The position numbers and the translations under genes were made by a program. The notes beneath the pieces were generated by a model. It ran no database searches and was not told the origin of the DNA. It saw only the letters and a list, made by a program, of their open reading frames with translations. This document shows, one piece after another, positions 31,575 through 43,339 of a stretch of 64,000 bases of DNA. This DNA comes from Meghimatium bilineatum (taxonomy: Eukaryota > Mollusca > Gastropoda > Stylommatophora > Philomycidae): assembly GCA_034231615.1 (NCBI GenBank), contig CM067317.1:48675376-48739375 (forward strand). Direction: 5' to 3'. The first letter of the stretch is position 1; each line of letters opens with the position of its first letter.

Positions 31575-32890
31575 CCAGACACACAAACGATGAGGAATCT
31601 AACATCTCAACAAGCCAGGACCAGACACACAAACGATGAGGAATCTAACATCTCTACAAGCCATAACCTGACACAAACGATGAGGAATCTAATATCTCAA
31701 CAAGCCAGGACCAGACACACAAACGATGAGGAATCTAACATCTCAACAAGCCAGGACCAGACACACAAACGATGAGGAATCTAACATCTCAACAAGCCAG
31801 GACCAGACACACAAACGATGAGGAATCTAACTTCTCTACAAGCCATAACCTGACACAAACGATGAGGAATCTAACATCTCAACAAGTCAGGACCAGGCAC
31901 ACAAACGATGAGGAATCTAACATCTCAACAAGCCAGGACCAGACACACAGACGATGAGAAATCTAAAATCTCAACAAGCCAGGACCAGACACACAAACGA
32001 TGAGGAATCTAACATCTCAACAAGCCAGGACCAGACACACAAACGATGAGGAATCTAACATCTGTACAAGCCATAACCTGACACAAACGATGAGGAATCT
32101 AACATCTCAACAAGTCAGGACCAGACACACAAACGATGAGGAATCTAACATCTCAACAAGCCAGGACCAGACACACAAACGATGAGGAATGTACATTTCA
32201 ACAAGCCATAACATGACACACAAACGATGATGAATCTAACATCTCAACAAGCCAGGATCAGACACACAGACGATGAGAAATCTAACATCTCAACAAGCCA
32301 GGATCAGACACACAAACGATGAGAAATCTAAAATCTCAACAAGCCAGGACCAGACACAAAAATTAGGAATCTAACATCTCAACAAGCCAGGACCAGACAC
32401 ACAAACGATGAGGAATCTAACATCTGTACAAGCCATGACCTGACACAAATTATGAGGAATCTAACATCTCAACAAGTCAGTACCAGACACACAGACGATG
32501 AGGAATCTAACATCTCAACAAGTCAGGACCAGACACACAAACGATGAGGAATCTACATTTCAACAAGCCATAACATGGCACACAAACGATGAGGAATCTA
32601 ATATCTCAACAAGCCAGGACCAGACACACAAACGATGAGGAATCGAACATCTATACAAGTCAGGAACAGACACACAGACGATGAGGAATCTAACATATCT
32701 ACAAGCCATAACCTGACACAAACGATGAGGAATCTAACATCTCAACAAGCCAGGACCAGATTCACAAACGATGAGGAATCTAACATCCATACAAGCCAGG
32801 ATCAGACACACAGACGATGAGAAATCTAAAGTCTCAACAAGCCAGGACCAGACACACAAACGATGAGGCATCTAACATATTAAGAAGCCA
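31575..32890. repeat. satellite, 46-bp period, ~29 copies with a 44-bp variant
   Basis: The unit has ACACAAACGATGAGGAATCT followed by AACATCTCAACAAGCC and AGGACCAG. A variant with ACAAGCCATAACCTGACACA is 2 bp shorter and recurs about every 5-8 units, which gives a loose higher-order pattern. The array is more variable than its 68-bp neighbour. Confidence 0.95.
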
Positions 32891-33809
32891 GGTTGCGATT
32901 TATTTATCATCTGGACAACTTTGTGACAAATATCGCAGATTGCATGTAACGTAATTAAATAAACTGTTGTTAAATTAACCAGAAAAGAAAGAAAGCCAAA
33001 ACTATTTGTGAAGAATTTAAAACATTGCCACAAAACAAAAATCTAAACTACAAGCACAAAGATACCAACAGAACATTTCGAATTCCGCCACTCAGATGCC
33101 AACAAAACTTCGGCTGTAAAGAGCTCACGTAAATGGCTACCAAGTATCGAATTTGTTTATTTTCCTACAGTAAGGGGTGACGAATGTCTGCATAGATTCA
33201 AATCTTATCGTCACAATACTAGGCCAGACGTATCGTGTTCAACACACTACATTTAACGTTATGTTAAACGAATTCTTCCCGTTAATTTTCAAATGCATGG
33301 AAACGTTAAAATTCCCGTTTTTCCTTTTATTTTTAATTGTTGCTTCTTAACACGTGCACTAATATGAGATTCCCCGTCTGCTCACTTCTGATGTTATAAC
33401 GAAAGTCTGCGAATTTAAATGTTTACCTTTCTCCGTTCTAAAAACTTTATTTCGTTTGATCCAAACTGACGGTCAGTCTTAAATCAAAGAGAGTTAATAG
33501 GCTATCAAATGTTATAGAAGTTCATAAGTGTGAAAATCGTCAGTGATCGTTGTGTATGTTTTAACACAAGTGAACTAAACACCCTATCTATACCACAGAG
33601 AAACTCAGTCTTTTAACGTCCAGAGCAAGTTCTGGCTACTGCGCGTTCCCCCTTTACATGAGCCTTCTTAATGATGGTTGTATTGTTACTGGGGATTGAT
33701 TTTGGCTAGAAAATAGGGCGCCCGGTTCGTTGATCTTGATTAGTTTCATTGTTGATCTTCTTGATGATAGCCTTCATTCTTGATCACAGCCTGTATTCTT
33801 CATCACATC
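32891..33809. other. unannotated stretch
   Basis: No open frame or RNA gene is recognisable. GATCACAGCCTTCATTCTT-like 19-bp repeats occur at 33770-33800 and again at 34085-34130, on either side of the SINE. Confidence 0.4.
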
Positions 33810-34076
33810 ATTTCTTCTTCTGCGTTCATTCTCAAACTTCTGCAGATTAGCAGGATGTAGTCCGGAGAACGGGATGCGCTGTGTCATGGTTTACATTATT
33901 GCTGAGATATCTGCGCCTTTCGGTCTGACACATCCGACTTCAGCATAGCTTTGGGTCTCTGACCCTATATGGGATGGGACAGCCAACTCCATCCCATAAC
34001 CTCCTTAGTCGCCTTTTACCACAGGCGTGGAAGGTAAACAGTGTTGCTATTCTTTGCTCCCCTTTCGGGCCCCGGC
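33810..34076 (-). mobile_element. SINE-like element, main family, full-length copy
   Basis: On plus it starts with the complement of the GAA tail (TTCTTCTTCTGCGTTCATTC) and runs through CTCCTTAGTCGCCTTTTACC to TTTGCTCCCCTTTCGGGCCC. It has all the landmarks of the family and is little degraded. Confidence 0.85.
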
Positions 34077-34311
34077 AACACACGGGCGATCACAGCTTTC
34101 ATTCTTGATCACAGCCTTCATTCTTGATCACCTTTCTGTTTCGTCTACTGTTACTCAATTATTCTTATTGTACATGCCGTGTGGCGTTGGTTATCATGCC
34201 TTTCCACAGCCTTCTATTTCATGTACTGTCAATCATTTTGCGACACTGATAATCTCAAATGTCACAATGCTAGGTTGTCAAGCATTGTTTCTCTTGGTCT
34301 TTCCCTACATC

Positions 34312-35569
34312 CAGTGGCGTATACTAAGCATAAGCAAGGCAAGCATTGCATGCCTTCAAGAGTTGCGAAAATGATAAACCAGTCAGTGATCTATCCCCCA
34401 TCCAAACTTAGCCCTTGCAGCATTGCTCAAAAATATATTTTAAAATATTTTTCTCACAAATCTGAATTTTTCCGAAAATTAGTGCTGGCAACACATATGA
34501 AAGATGAAGTGGCCGCACTGAAGCAATTTTGAAGTTGCTTTCGTTAAAATAGTCCCTTTACATATAAGCGCAGTGATATACTGTGTGTTTTTTTTAAATC
34601 CTTGTCTCCAGAGTAAGCTTGCGACGAAAAAAAAATTAATACATTTTATGATTCAATCACTATTATAACAATTTAGCACTGGCAAATAATAAATTGATTG
34701 ATGAACATTTATTTACTGGCGTGAAACAGTGCAATTTCTATGTTCTAGTACTTTTATTTGAATGTTAAACTAATGATAACAATGCAAGCAATTATAATCT
34801 TGATTGCATACACACACACTTGTTTAGTAAGCCATTTCTGGTCACTTTTGGTACACGTCACGTGATCTTACTCAACACACACGCACATTTACACAGCGAT
34901 GAGGTTTCGATTTCAAACCTTAAGAATTCAAAACTTCAAACGTGATTTTAATCCGCTGATTTTTAATATTTTGTGTTTGTACAGAAACATGTGTATTGCT
35001 ATTGTTAATTACTAAACTTAGTATATTTGTTTACTGTGGTGGTTATTATGGCTGATTCTATTAATGATGTTGTTGTAGATTTATTTGAGCGACCGTTTCA
35101 ATCGCGAACATTTAATGAAAAATTGGACTTGGTAAAAATGGGCAGACCGATTCCTGCGTTAAGCAGTTTGAAACGAGAAGGAACAAAATGTGTCCGTTCA
35201 TTTAACAATGATTTATATAAGAAAGTCGTTTGGCTTTGTGGTTCGGAATCATTATGTAAGTTATTTTAATATTGACAATTCCTGCATCGTCGTCTTCAGT
35301 GGAACGTTCGTTTTCTGCATTAAAACGCATTAAAAATGTCATAAGGAACTCGCAGGGGCAATGTCGTCTTTCTGCTCTATCAATGATGTCAATTGAAAAA
35401 GACCTTCTTGTAGAGATGAAAGGCAATGATGACTTTTATAACAAAGTAACAGAGGACTTTAGCAGAAAGAGCCGCAGAATAGAACTGAACTTCAAATAAC
35501 TGGGTGAGTAGAAAATTATCATTTTTTAAAAGTTGCATGCTCTCTTTCAGACCCCAGGATACGCCACTG
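34312..35569 (+). mobile_element. hAT transposon, internally deleted, with 8-bp target duplication
   Basis: The ends are CAGTGGCGTATACT.. and ..GGATACGCCACTG, inverted over about 14 bases, a typical hAT terminus. CCTACATC flanks it exactly (34304-34311 and 35570-35577). Inside is a transposase gene that has lost its middle. About 700 bp of AT-rich, non-coding sequence precede the coding part. It could move only with transposase supplied in trans. Confidence 0.92.
35027..35499 (+). pseudogene. hAT transposase, N- and C-terminal parts joined by deletion
   Basis: The first frame (35027-35269) carries RTFNEKLDLVKMGRPIP, SSLKREGTKCVRSFNNDLY and WLCGSESLCKLF, the start of the TTF-type zinc-finger region seen in ZMYM1/ZMYM6-like hAT transposases. 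It stops exactly where the second zinc-binding half should follow. The next frame (35272-35499) begins at TIPASSSSVERSFSALKRIK and RLSALSMMSIEKDLL, the C-terminal hAT dimerisation motif. The catalytic DDE/RNase H-like core and its insertion domain, usually several hundred residues, are absent. Confidence 0.88.
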
Positions 35570-35892
35570 CCTACATCTCCTGCTCTTCAACTTGCTTGTT
35601 GTTGCGATGTATTCCATCTTTACCCTTCTCATGATGTATCCAAACATGTCGACCGTCTCTTTCTCATCCCGGTTAGTTAGCTCTAATTTTGAATTAATTT
35701 CTTTCAAGATATGTTCTTTACACTTTTAAACTGTACATGTTGTTATTAACATTCTTATATAAAATCTGCACGCAGGACATCTCAGGAGAAATGATTGGAT
35801 AACGCTTGCTTAGGACCCACAAATGGGCGTATAAAATCATACCTCTATTGCCTCTTTATGGTTGTTCACTATTCTGCTATAGACCACGAGTA

Positions 35893-37517
35893 TAGTGATC
35901 TAAACTAAAGTAATGATAACTATTATTGTTCTAAACTAAAGTAATGATAACTATTATTGTTCTAAACTAAAGTAATGATAACTATTATTGTTTTAAACTA
36001 AAGTAATGATAACTATTATTGTTCTAAACTAAAGTAATGATAACTATTATTGAGCTAAACTAAAGTAATGATAACTATTATTGTTCTAAACTAAAGTAAT
36101 GATAACTATTATTGAGCTAAACTAAAATAATGATAACTATTATTGTTCTAACTAAAGTAATGATAACTATTATTGTTCTAAACTAAAGTAATGATAACTA
36201 TTATTGAGCTAAACTAAAGTAATGATAACTATTATTGTTCTAAACTAAAGTAATGATAACTATTATTGAGCTAAACTAAAGTAATGATAACTATTATTGT
36301 TCTAAACTAAAGTAATGATAACTATTATTGTTCTAAACTAAAGTAATGATAACTATTATTGTTCTAAACTAAAGTAATGATAACTATTATTGCTCTAAAC
36401 TAAAGTAATGATAACTATTATTGTTCTAAACTAAAGTAATGATAACTATTATTGTTCTAAACGAAAGTAATGATAACTATTATTAATCTAGACTAATGTA
36501 ATACTAATTATTTTTATTGATCTAGACTAAAGTAATGATAACTATTATAGTTCTAAACTAAAGTAATGATAACTATTATTGAGCTAAACGAAAGTAATGA
36601 TATCTATTATTGATCTAAACTAAAGTAATCATAACTATTATTGAGCTAAACGACAGTAATGATAACTATTATTGTTCTAAACTAAAGTAATGATAACTAT
36701 TATTGAGCTAAACTAAAGTAATGATAACTATTATTGTTCTAAACTAAAGTAATGATAACTATTATTGTTCTAAACTAAAGTAATGATAACTATTATTGTT
36801 CTAAACTAAAGTAATGATAACTATTATTGTTCTAAACTAAAGTAATGATAACTATTATTGAGGTAAACTAAAGTAATGATAACTATTATTGTTCTAAACT
36901 AAAGTAATGATAACTATTATTGAGCTAAACTAAAGTAATGATAACTATTATTGTTCTAAACTAAAGTAATGATAACTATTATTGTTCTAAACTAAAGTAA
37001 TTATAACTATTATTGAGCTAAACTAAAGTAATGATAACTATTATTGTTCTAAACTAAAGTAATGATAACTATTATTGAGCTAAACTAAAGTAATGATAAC
37101 TATTATTGTTCTAAACTAAAGTAATGATAACTATTATTGTTCTAAACTAAAGTAATGATAACTATTATTGTTCTAAACTAAAGTAATGAGAACTATTATT
37201 GTTCTAAACTAAAGTAATGATAACTATTATTGTTCTAAACGAAAGTAATGATAACTATTATTAATCTAGACTAATGTAATACTAATTATTTTTATTGATC
37301 TTGACTAAAGTAATGATAACTATTATAGTTCTAAACTAAAGTAATGATAACTATTATTGAGCTAAACGAAAGTAATGATAACTATTATTGATCTAAACTA
37401 AAGTAAGCATAACTATTATTGAGCTAAACGACAGTAATGATAACTATTATTGATCTAAACTAAAGTAATGATAACTATTATTGATGTAAACTAAAATAAT
37501 GATAACTATTATTGATA
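35893..37517. repeat. satellite, 31-bp period, ~52 copies, with higher-order duplication
   Basis: The unit is CTAAACTAAAGTAATGATAA followed by CTATTATTGTT, with a common ..GAG variant of the last bases. A distinctive run (CTAAACGAAAG, TTAATCTAGACTAATG, AATTATTTTTATTGAT, CTATTATAGTT, GAGCTAAACGACAG) occurs at about 36455-36665 and again at 37233-37445. This shows a segmental duplication of roughly 778 bp, about 25 units. The array is split by a foldback SINE and resumes at 37990. Confidence 0.95.
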
Positions 37518-37989
37518 CTTACAACTGACGGGAATTGAACCAGGTCTGTTCTATCAGCACCGAATCGCTTTGCAACACAAGTAAACAGGTTTTCCGTACT
37601 TGACCAACCACATCCTCAAAAAAAGATGTGGTCACGCCAAGACGTTCAGCCTGTGTACTCAAGTCACTTAGAACAGACCAGTGAAGACCTTTTGGCCCTT
37701 GTATACGAATATGCATGTTCTGTGTTTGTGTTCCTGAGGATACTTTAATACTTGTACGTTCGTTGATGTTGTAATAGTCCTTGTTTTGATTGGTCTGTTC
37801 TCAGTGACTTGAGTACACCGGCTGAAAGTCTTGGCGGAACCATATTTTTTTTTGAGGTTGTGGTTGGTCAAGTACGGAAAACCTGTTTACTTGTGTTACA
37901 AAGCGATTCTGTCCTGCTAGAACAGGTCTGGTTCAATTCCCGTCAGTTGTAAGAATTATTTTCATTTATCCTCATGCTTCCTACTTGAA
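37518..37989. mobile_element. foldback SINE with divergent tRNA-like arms, copy 2
   Basis: This 472-bp insertion in the satellite has arms of about 165 bp (37518-37690 and 37785-37952), nearly perfect inverted repeats around a ~95-bp loop. On plus, TTGYRAAGC-like and GGTTCAATTCC (37930-37940) resemble A and B boxes. The left arm has GGAATTGAACC (37531-37541), the same box on minus. The 3' extension GTAAGAATTATTTTC..CATGCTTCCTACTTGA matches copy 1. The satellite sequence ATAACTATTATTGATA occurs on both sides (37502-37517, 37990-38005). Confidence 0.8.
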
Positions 37990-38090
37990 ATAACTATTAT
38001 TGATATACGCTAAAGTAATGATGCCTATTTTTGATCTAAACCAAAGTAATGTAAACTATTATTGACCTATACTAATTTAGTCATAACGTC
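37990..38090. repeat. 31-bp satellite, right remainder
   Basis: Three degraded units (TAACTATTATTGATATACGC, AAAGTAATGATGCC, AAACTATTATTGACC) continue the array beyond the foldback SINE. Confidence 0.85.
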
Positions 38091-38224
38091 ATCGTTAAAA
38101 TGTAATACTTTGTCACCTAAACATTTTTGAAAGCTTTAGAAAGACCCCTCCCCCGCCACTTCCTTATTTTCTTAAAACAGAAAAAGGGGCAAAGTTAATA
38201 CCCGTTGAATACATATTTTTGGTC

Positions 38225-38350
38225 AACCTTCATATTCAAACAATTCAGTTGGTGTATAACAACAATCTTGTTGATGTTAGCGTTTGACACCACCCACTCC
38301 ACCTTGTCAACAACTGTCAAACTATTTCAAACCTCCCACCCCCCAAATGT
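38225..38350 (-). repeat. dispersed GACGTC/TTGACAGTTGTTGACA repeat
   Basis: On the minus strand GCGTCAACATTTGGGGGG, GAAATAGTTTGACAG and TTGTTGACAAGG match 12412-12480. It ends at the start of the next minisatellite. Confidence 0.55.
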
Positions 38351-38384
38351 TGACGCAATATATGAACTTCACTTCCTTCCTTAT

Positions 38385-38745
38385 AGGAGCAGGTATATGA
38401 ACTTCTCCTTCCTTATAGGAACAGGTATATGAACTTCTCCTTTCTTATAGGAACAGGTATATGAACTTCTCTATAGGAGCAGGTATATGAACTTCTCTAT
38501 AGGAGCAGGTATATGAACGTCTCCTTCCCTATAGGAGCAGGTATATGAACTTCTCTATAGGAGCAGGTATATGAACGTCTCCTTCCCTATAGGAGCAGGT
38601 ATATGAACTTCTCTATAGGAGCAGGTATATGAACGTCTCCTTCCCTATAGGAGCAGGTATATGAACTTCTCTATAGGAGCAGGTATATGAACTTCTCCTT
38701 CTCTATAGGAGCAGGTATATGAACTTCTCCTTCTCTATAGGAGTA
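38385..38745. repeat. minisatellite, ~26- and ~33-bp units alternating, ~13 copies
   Basis: The core CTATAGGAGCAGGTATATGA is followed by ACTTCT (short form) or ACGTCTCCTTCC (long form). From about 38460 to 38690 short and long forms alternate, a two-unit higher-order pattern. Confidence 0.92.
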
Positions 38746-38854
38746 TTGTTATTTCAACCGATGGTCACCTGACGCGAACTAACTGACCTTTCAATTCCAC
38801 ATACGAGAGGAAAATGTGTACACGCACAAATGTTGAGACGAACTGAATCAGCGA

Positions 38855-39165
38855 TTTCATTTCATGATTGTATGTTACCAACTGAATCAACGATTTCGTC
38901 CCTTGATTGTATGTTACCAACTGAAGCAGCGATTTGATTTCATGATTGTATGTTATTATATGAAGCAGCGATTTGATTTCATGATTGTATGTTGCCAAAT
39001 GAAACAACGATTTCATTTCATGATTGTATGTTACCACCTGAAGCAGCGATTTGATTTCATGATTGTATGTTACCAACTGAATCAACGATTTCGTCCCTTG
39101 ATTGTATGTTACCACCTGAAGCAGCGAACTGTTACAAATTGTATTATGGTTTCCTTTAATGATTG
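38855..39165. repeat. minisatellite, 39-bp period, ~8 copies
   Basis: The unit is TTTCATGATTGTATGTTACC followed by AACTGAAKCARCGATT. As 39 is a multiple of three, frames on both strands stay open for 110-160 codons. Confidence 0.93.
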
Positions 39166-39169
39166 TATG

Positions 39170-40410
39170 TTACAAACTAATGCAATAATGTTACTGCATA
39201 TATTACAAACGGGAGCAATGAGCACATTACATACGGTACAACCTGGATCAATGCATTGTTTCATTTCATATGTTACAAACCGCAGCAATGATTTCATTTC
39301 ATGTGTTACAAACTGGAGCAATGATTTCATTTCATGTGTTACAAACTAGAGTAATGGTTTCATTTCATGTGTTACAAACTAGAACAATGGTTTCATTTCA
39401 TGTGTTACAAACTAGAGTAATGGTTTCATTTCATGTGTTACAAACTAGAACAATGGTTTCATTTCATGTGTTACAAACTAGAGTAATGGTTTCATTTCAT
39501 GTGTTACAAACTAGAACAATGGTTTCATTTCATGTGTTACAAACTAGAGCAATGGTTTCATTTCATGTGTTACAAACTAGAGTAATGATTTCATTTCATG
39601 TGTTGCAAACTGGAGCAATGGTTTCATTTCATGTGTTACAAACTAGAGCAATGGTTTCATTTCATGTGTTACAAACTGGAGCAATGATTTCATTTCATGT
39701 GTTGCAAACTGGAGCCATGATTTCATTTCATGTGCTAAAAACTGGAGCAGTGCTTTCATTTCATGTTACAAACTGGAGCAATGATTTCATTTCATATGTT
39801 ACAAACTGGAGCAATGATTTCATTTCATGTGTTACAAACTAGAGCAACGACGTCATTTCATGATTTACAAACTAGAGCAATGGTTTCATTTCCTGTGCTA
39901 CAAACTGAAGCAATGCTTTCATTTCATGTTACAAACTGGAGCAATGATTTCATTTCATGTGTTACAAACTAGATTAATGGTTTAATTTCCTGAGCTACAA
40001 ACTGGAGTAATGATTTCATTTCATGTGTTACAAACTGGAACAATGATTTCATTTCATATGTTACAAACTAGAGCAATGGTTTCATTTCCTGTGCTACAAA
40101 CTGGAGTAATGATTTCATTTCATGTGTTACAAACTGGAGCAATGCTTTCATTTCATGTGTTACAAACTAGAGAAACGACTTCATTTCATGTTTTACAAAC
40201 TAGAGCAATGGTTTCATTTCCTGTGCTACACACTGGAGCAATGCTTTCATTTCATGTTACAAACTGGAGAAATGATTTCATTTCATGTGTTGCAAACTGA
40301 AGCAATGATTTCATTTCATGTGTTAAGACTGGAGCAATGATTTTATTTCATATGTTGCAAACTGGAGCAATGGTTTCATTCTAGGTGTTACAAACTCCAG
40401 CAATGTTTAT
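39170..40410. repeat. minisatellite, 33-bp period, ~37 copies
   Basis: The unit is CATGTGTTACAAACTAGAGC followed by AATGGTTTCATTT. In 39350-39560 units with GAGTAATGG and GAACAATGG alternate strictly. Shortened units (CATGTTACAAAC) reset the frame at several places. The 33-bp period gives a 190-codon frame of 11-residue repeats (MVSFHVLQTRA-like). I regard it as non-coding because the frame is broken by those shortened units and has no gene context. Confidence 0.93.
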
Positions 40411-40429
40411 TCTCCAAATTTTCTACTGT

Positions 40430-40815
40430 CGTTGTGATATGATATTAACACTTTCTACTGGCGTTGCCATGTGATATTAACACTTTCTACTGGCGTTGTT
40501 ATGTGATATTAACACTTTCTACTGGCGTTGCCATGTGATATTAACACTTTCTACTGGCGTTGTAATGTGATATTAACACTTTCTACTGGCGTTGTCATAT
40601 GATATTAACACTTTATACTTTCGTTGTCATGTGATATTAACAATTTCTACTGTCGTTGTGATATGATATTAACAATTTCTACTGGCGTTGTTATGTGATA
40701 TTAAAACATCCTATTAATGTGATATGGTTTTAACACTTTCTACTGTCGTTGTGATTTGATATTAACACTTTCTACTGCCGTTGTCATGTAATATTAAAAC
40801 TTTCTATTGATGTTG
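40430..40815. repeat. minisatellite, 32-bp period, ~12 copies
   Basis: The unit is AACACTTTCTACTGGCGTTG followed by TCATGTGATATT. Variants change TGGCG to TGTCG and CATG to GATA. Confidence 0.93.
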
Positions 40816-41328
40816 TGATATGAGCTCGTTATTATGGTTGCTCCAGACATGATTGTTCATGTATGTGATTATATGTCGATGAGATTGAGTTATTTGTCTT
40901 GTGCTCAAGAGATTGCGTTATTGAAATCGGGCCAGAACATTTTGTTTACAATTGCACTTTTGAAGGGCAGGATCAATTATCCTTTGCTCTCTGGAGGACA
41001 TACTCTGATCATTACTTTTGGAAGACTTGCCTGTTTTTCTGTTGAGTAGTACGGATTAAGATGTATTGTGAAAACTTAAGCAGAATTTCATGCATCCTAC
41101 ATTGTGAATATTTTTGGCTTTTAAAAAATCATTAAATATAATTTGAAAGTTGCAGGCAACCTTAGATATGGAGGCGATTTTTGATGGTGGTGATGAGAGT
41201 TCAGCAACTCAGTCTTCAGAAATTTCGGCTCCATTGATTCTAAAGTGTCCTCATAAGATTTAGAAAGAGGAGATGGGTACAGAATGTCTGCTATCTACTA
41301 GTAACGTACACAATAATAATACACATAT
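40816..41328. other. unannotated stretch
   Basis: A 71-codon plus frame (40834-41049) has no recognisable motif. No repeat or RNA gene is visible. Confidence 0.4.
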
Positions 41329-41362
41329 ATCGACATTTCGACCAAAATGCCTTTATCAAGAT
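41329..41362 (-). ncRNA. hammerhead-like core remnant, probably Penelope-like element
   Basis: The minus strand reads CTTGATAAAGGCATTTTGG followed by TCGAAATGTCG. It aligns with the better motif at 45470 and with the CTGATGAAG..GTCGAAACGTC phrase typical of terminal repeats of Penelope-like elements. The CUGAUGA box is mutated (UUGAUAA), so it should be inactive. Confidence 0.35.
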
Positions 41363-42036
41363 CACAATATAGCATTGTTTCTCTATATATTTGATGCATG
41401 ATCTTATACCTATTATCTTTCTGATGTTCTCACTGCACATTTTGTCGAGTCTTATGACTCCAATAGCCTATCTTAGACATTTCATATCGCAAGTTTCGAT
41501 CTTTTTATTACGTGTAGTAGATGTCAGTTGCCAAGTTAACATTGGTAGCATAGGTTTGGTATAAAGATGCTCTTAATCATTTCTTTCTTTACTTCCATGT
41601 TGATTTTTGAGTGCAATAGTGCATTTGACAAATGCTATGCGCCATTTACTCGGACACACCTGGTTTAAGTTTAGTTTTTGTGATCATTTTTATCTGTGTG
41701 ATCTGTTTCTCAACAACACCCCCCATAACCTTCTTAGTCGCATCTTACAACATACAAGGTCGGTGACAACGCTGTTATTTCTGGCTATTCTGGTGAGACA
41801 GTATCAATTATTTCACTGAATATGAAAGTTGTAGTACCTAACTCTCGACAAAGACAGTCCTTTATGCTGTTATGCTGTGTTCCTCGTCGATTAAGTCCCG
41901 TGGACTTATGGCAAATCATCATTCAAAAGTAACACTGCCGTTTCCTGTTACTTTCATTGACCGTCTACACTAAATATACACAAAGTGAATAAATGAGAAT
42001 CACAGGAAAAGTCTAATTCTGTCATCAGAATAGTTA
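41363..42036 (-). other. mostly unannotated; decayed SINE piece at 41718-41800
   Basis: CCCATAACCTTCTTAGTCGC and ATCTTACAACATACAAGG match the complement of the SINE block GGCGACTAAGGAGGTTATGGG. The rest shows no gene. Confidence 0.45.
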
Positions 42037-42285
42037 TCGAGGTGCAAAGAATAGCAACATTGTTTGTATCCATGCATATCATACGAGGCGATTAAGGAGG
42101 TTCTGGAGTGGAGTTGGCTATCCCCTCTCATATATAGAGTCAAAGTGACGCAAAAGGCATGCTGAAGTAAGGTGTCAGGCAGAAAGGCGCAGATATGTAA
42201 ATCATGACAGCACATTCCTTTCTCTGAACTACATCCTAAAAATATGCAGGAGTTTAAGAACGAATATAAAAGAAGAAGAAGATGA
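42037..42285 (+). mobile_element. SINE-like element, main family, diverged copy
   Basis: GCAAAGAATAGCAACATTGT, GGCGATTAAGGAGGTTCTGG, CAGGCAGAAAGGCGCAGATA and GCAGGAGTTTAAGAACGAA follow in family order, with a short deletion after the AGATATG block. It ends AAAAGAAGAAGAAGATG. Confidence 0.82.
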
Positions 42286-42334
42286 ATGATAATTCACCAT
42301 GTCTCCACTGAATTCATTTAGGATAGATATGAAC

Positions 42335-42585
42335 CCATTGGGAATCATCCGTCTAAATATGAAATCATCCGTCTAAATAGGAAATCATCATCTAAATAGG
42401 AAATCATCCGTCTAACTAGGACATCATCCGTCTGAATAGGAAATCATCCGTCTAAATAGGAAATCATCGTCTAAATAGGAAATCCTCCGTCTAAATAGGA
42501 AATCATCCGTTTAAATAGGAAATCATCTGTCTAAATAGGAAATCATCTGTCTAAATAGGAAATCATCCGTCTAAATTGGGAATTC
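42335..42585. repeat. minisatellite, 20-bp period, ~13 copies
   Basis: The unit is AAATCATCCGTCTAAATAGG. Two copies are 1 bp short (ATCATCATC, ATCATCGTC). Confidence 0.94.
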
Positions 42586-42597
42586 TCTTAAAAAAAT

Positions 42598-42820
42598 GGT
42601 AGCATACCATATTCAGGGCGAAGCCATGAAACCAGCTAAATTTTTGGGGTTGTGAACATTTTCTAGACAATGTAAATATGTTCAGTAGTTTGCCATTGCT
42701 TTCTAAATGGTTCGAATTCACAATTACCTGCGGCGGCTTTCGAACCCAGTACCTTGGCCGTCACAGACGAACTCTGTTACCAGCACCGTCACAGAGTCGG
42801 ACAAACCAAATTGACGCAAT
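42598..42820 (-). mobile_element. tRNA-derived SINE, family 3
   Basis: On the minus strand an A-box-like GGTGCTGGTAACAGAG precedes GGGTTCGAAAGCC, a close B box (about 42745-42757 on plus). The 3' body, at the left on plus (GGTAGCATACCATATTCAGG, GCGAAGCCATGAA), is shared with the right edge of the window at 63934. Confidence 0.7.
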
Positions 42821-43339
42821 TTGATCTTTTCTACGATTTTCCTTTATCAGTTTGTGTGCACTTTGTAGGATGTCAATGAAAATCGAGGGATTGTCAATCG
42901 CTATTCAAATATCGTCACTTTAGAACGATGATTCTCAATGAATCCAATGAATTATAAACTCGATCGACCGTTGTACTTGTTTCACATTCGTCTTGAAGGT
43001 AAAAAAAACAAACCAAGAGTGAAAGGTGAATACCATAACCTCAACAAAAGTAGTAATGTTCAAGTCCCTAGACCTAATTTCTTTGTTAAGAGTCCGTCTC
43101 TGAAGTCAGGTAAGCACTTAATTGTGTACGTGATGTTTCTATAAGCATCCTAGCTCGTTTCCCTGCCCAGTTAGAAAAGCTGACATTTGTTCAGTTAAAT
43201 GAGTTTTTAACACTTTTCAGTCAATATTCCCTGAGCATCTCACGAAATTGAGTACATGGTATGCTTTCTTTGCGTGTAAGTGTAACGTGGAGTGGTCGTT
43301 TGAGAAATGTTAAGGTAAACCTCATGAGTAGATGTGTAT
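42821..43339. other. unannotated stretch
   Basis: A 68-codon plus frame (42938-43144) is unrecognised. No array is seen. Confidence 0.4.

Noticed and set aside
34027..34374. 115-codon plus ORF
   Set aside because: It starts in antisense SINE sequence and ends in the hAT end, and so crosses two element boundaries.
38765..39115. 116- and 161-codon ORFs on opposite strands
   Set aside because: Both come from a 39-bp minisatellite whose period is a multiple of three.
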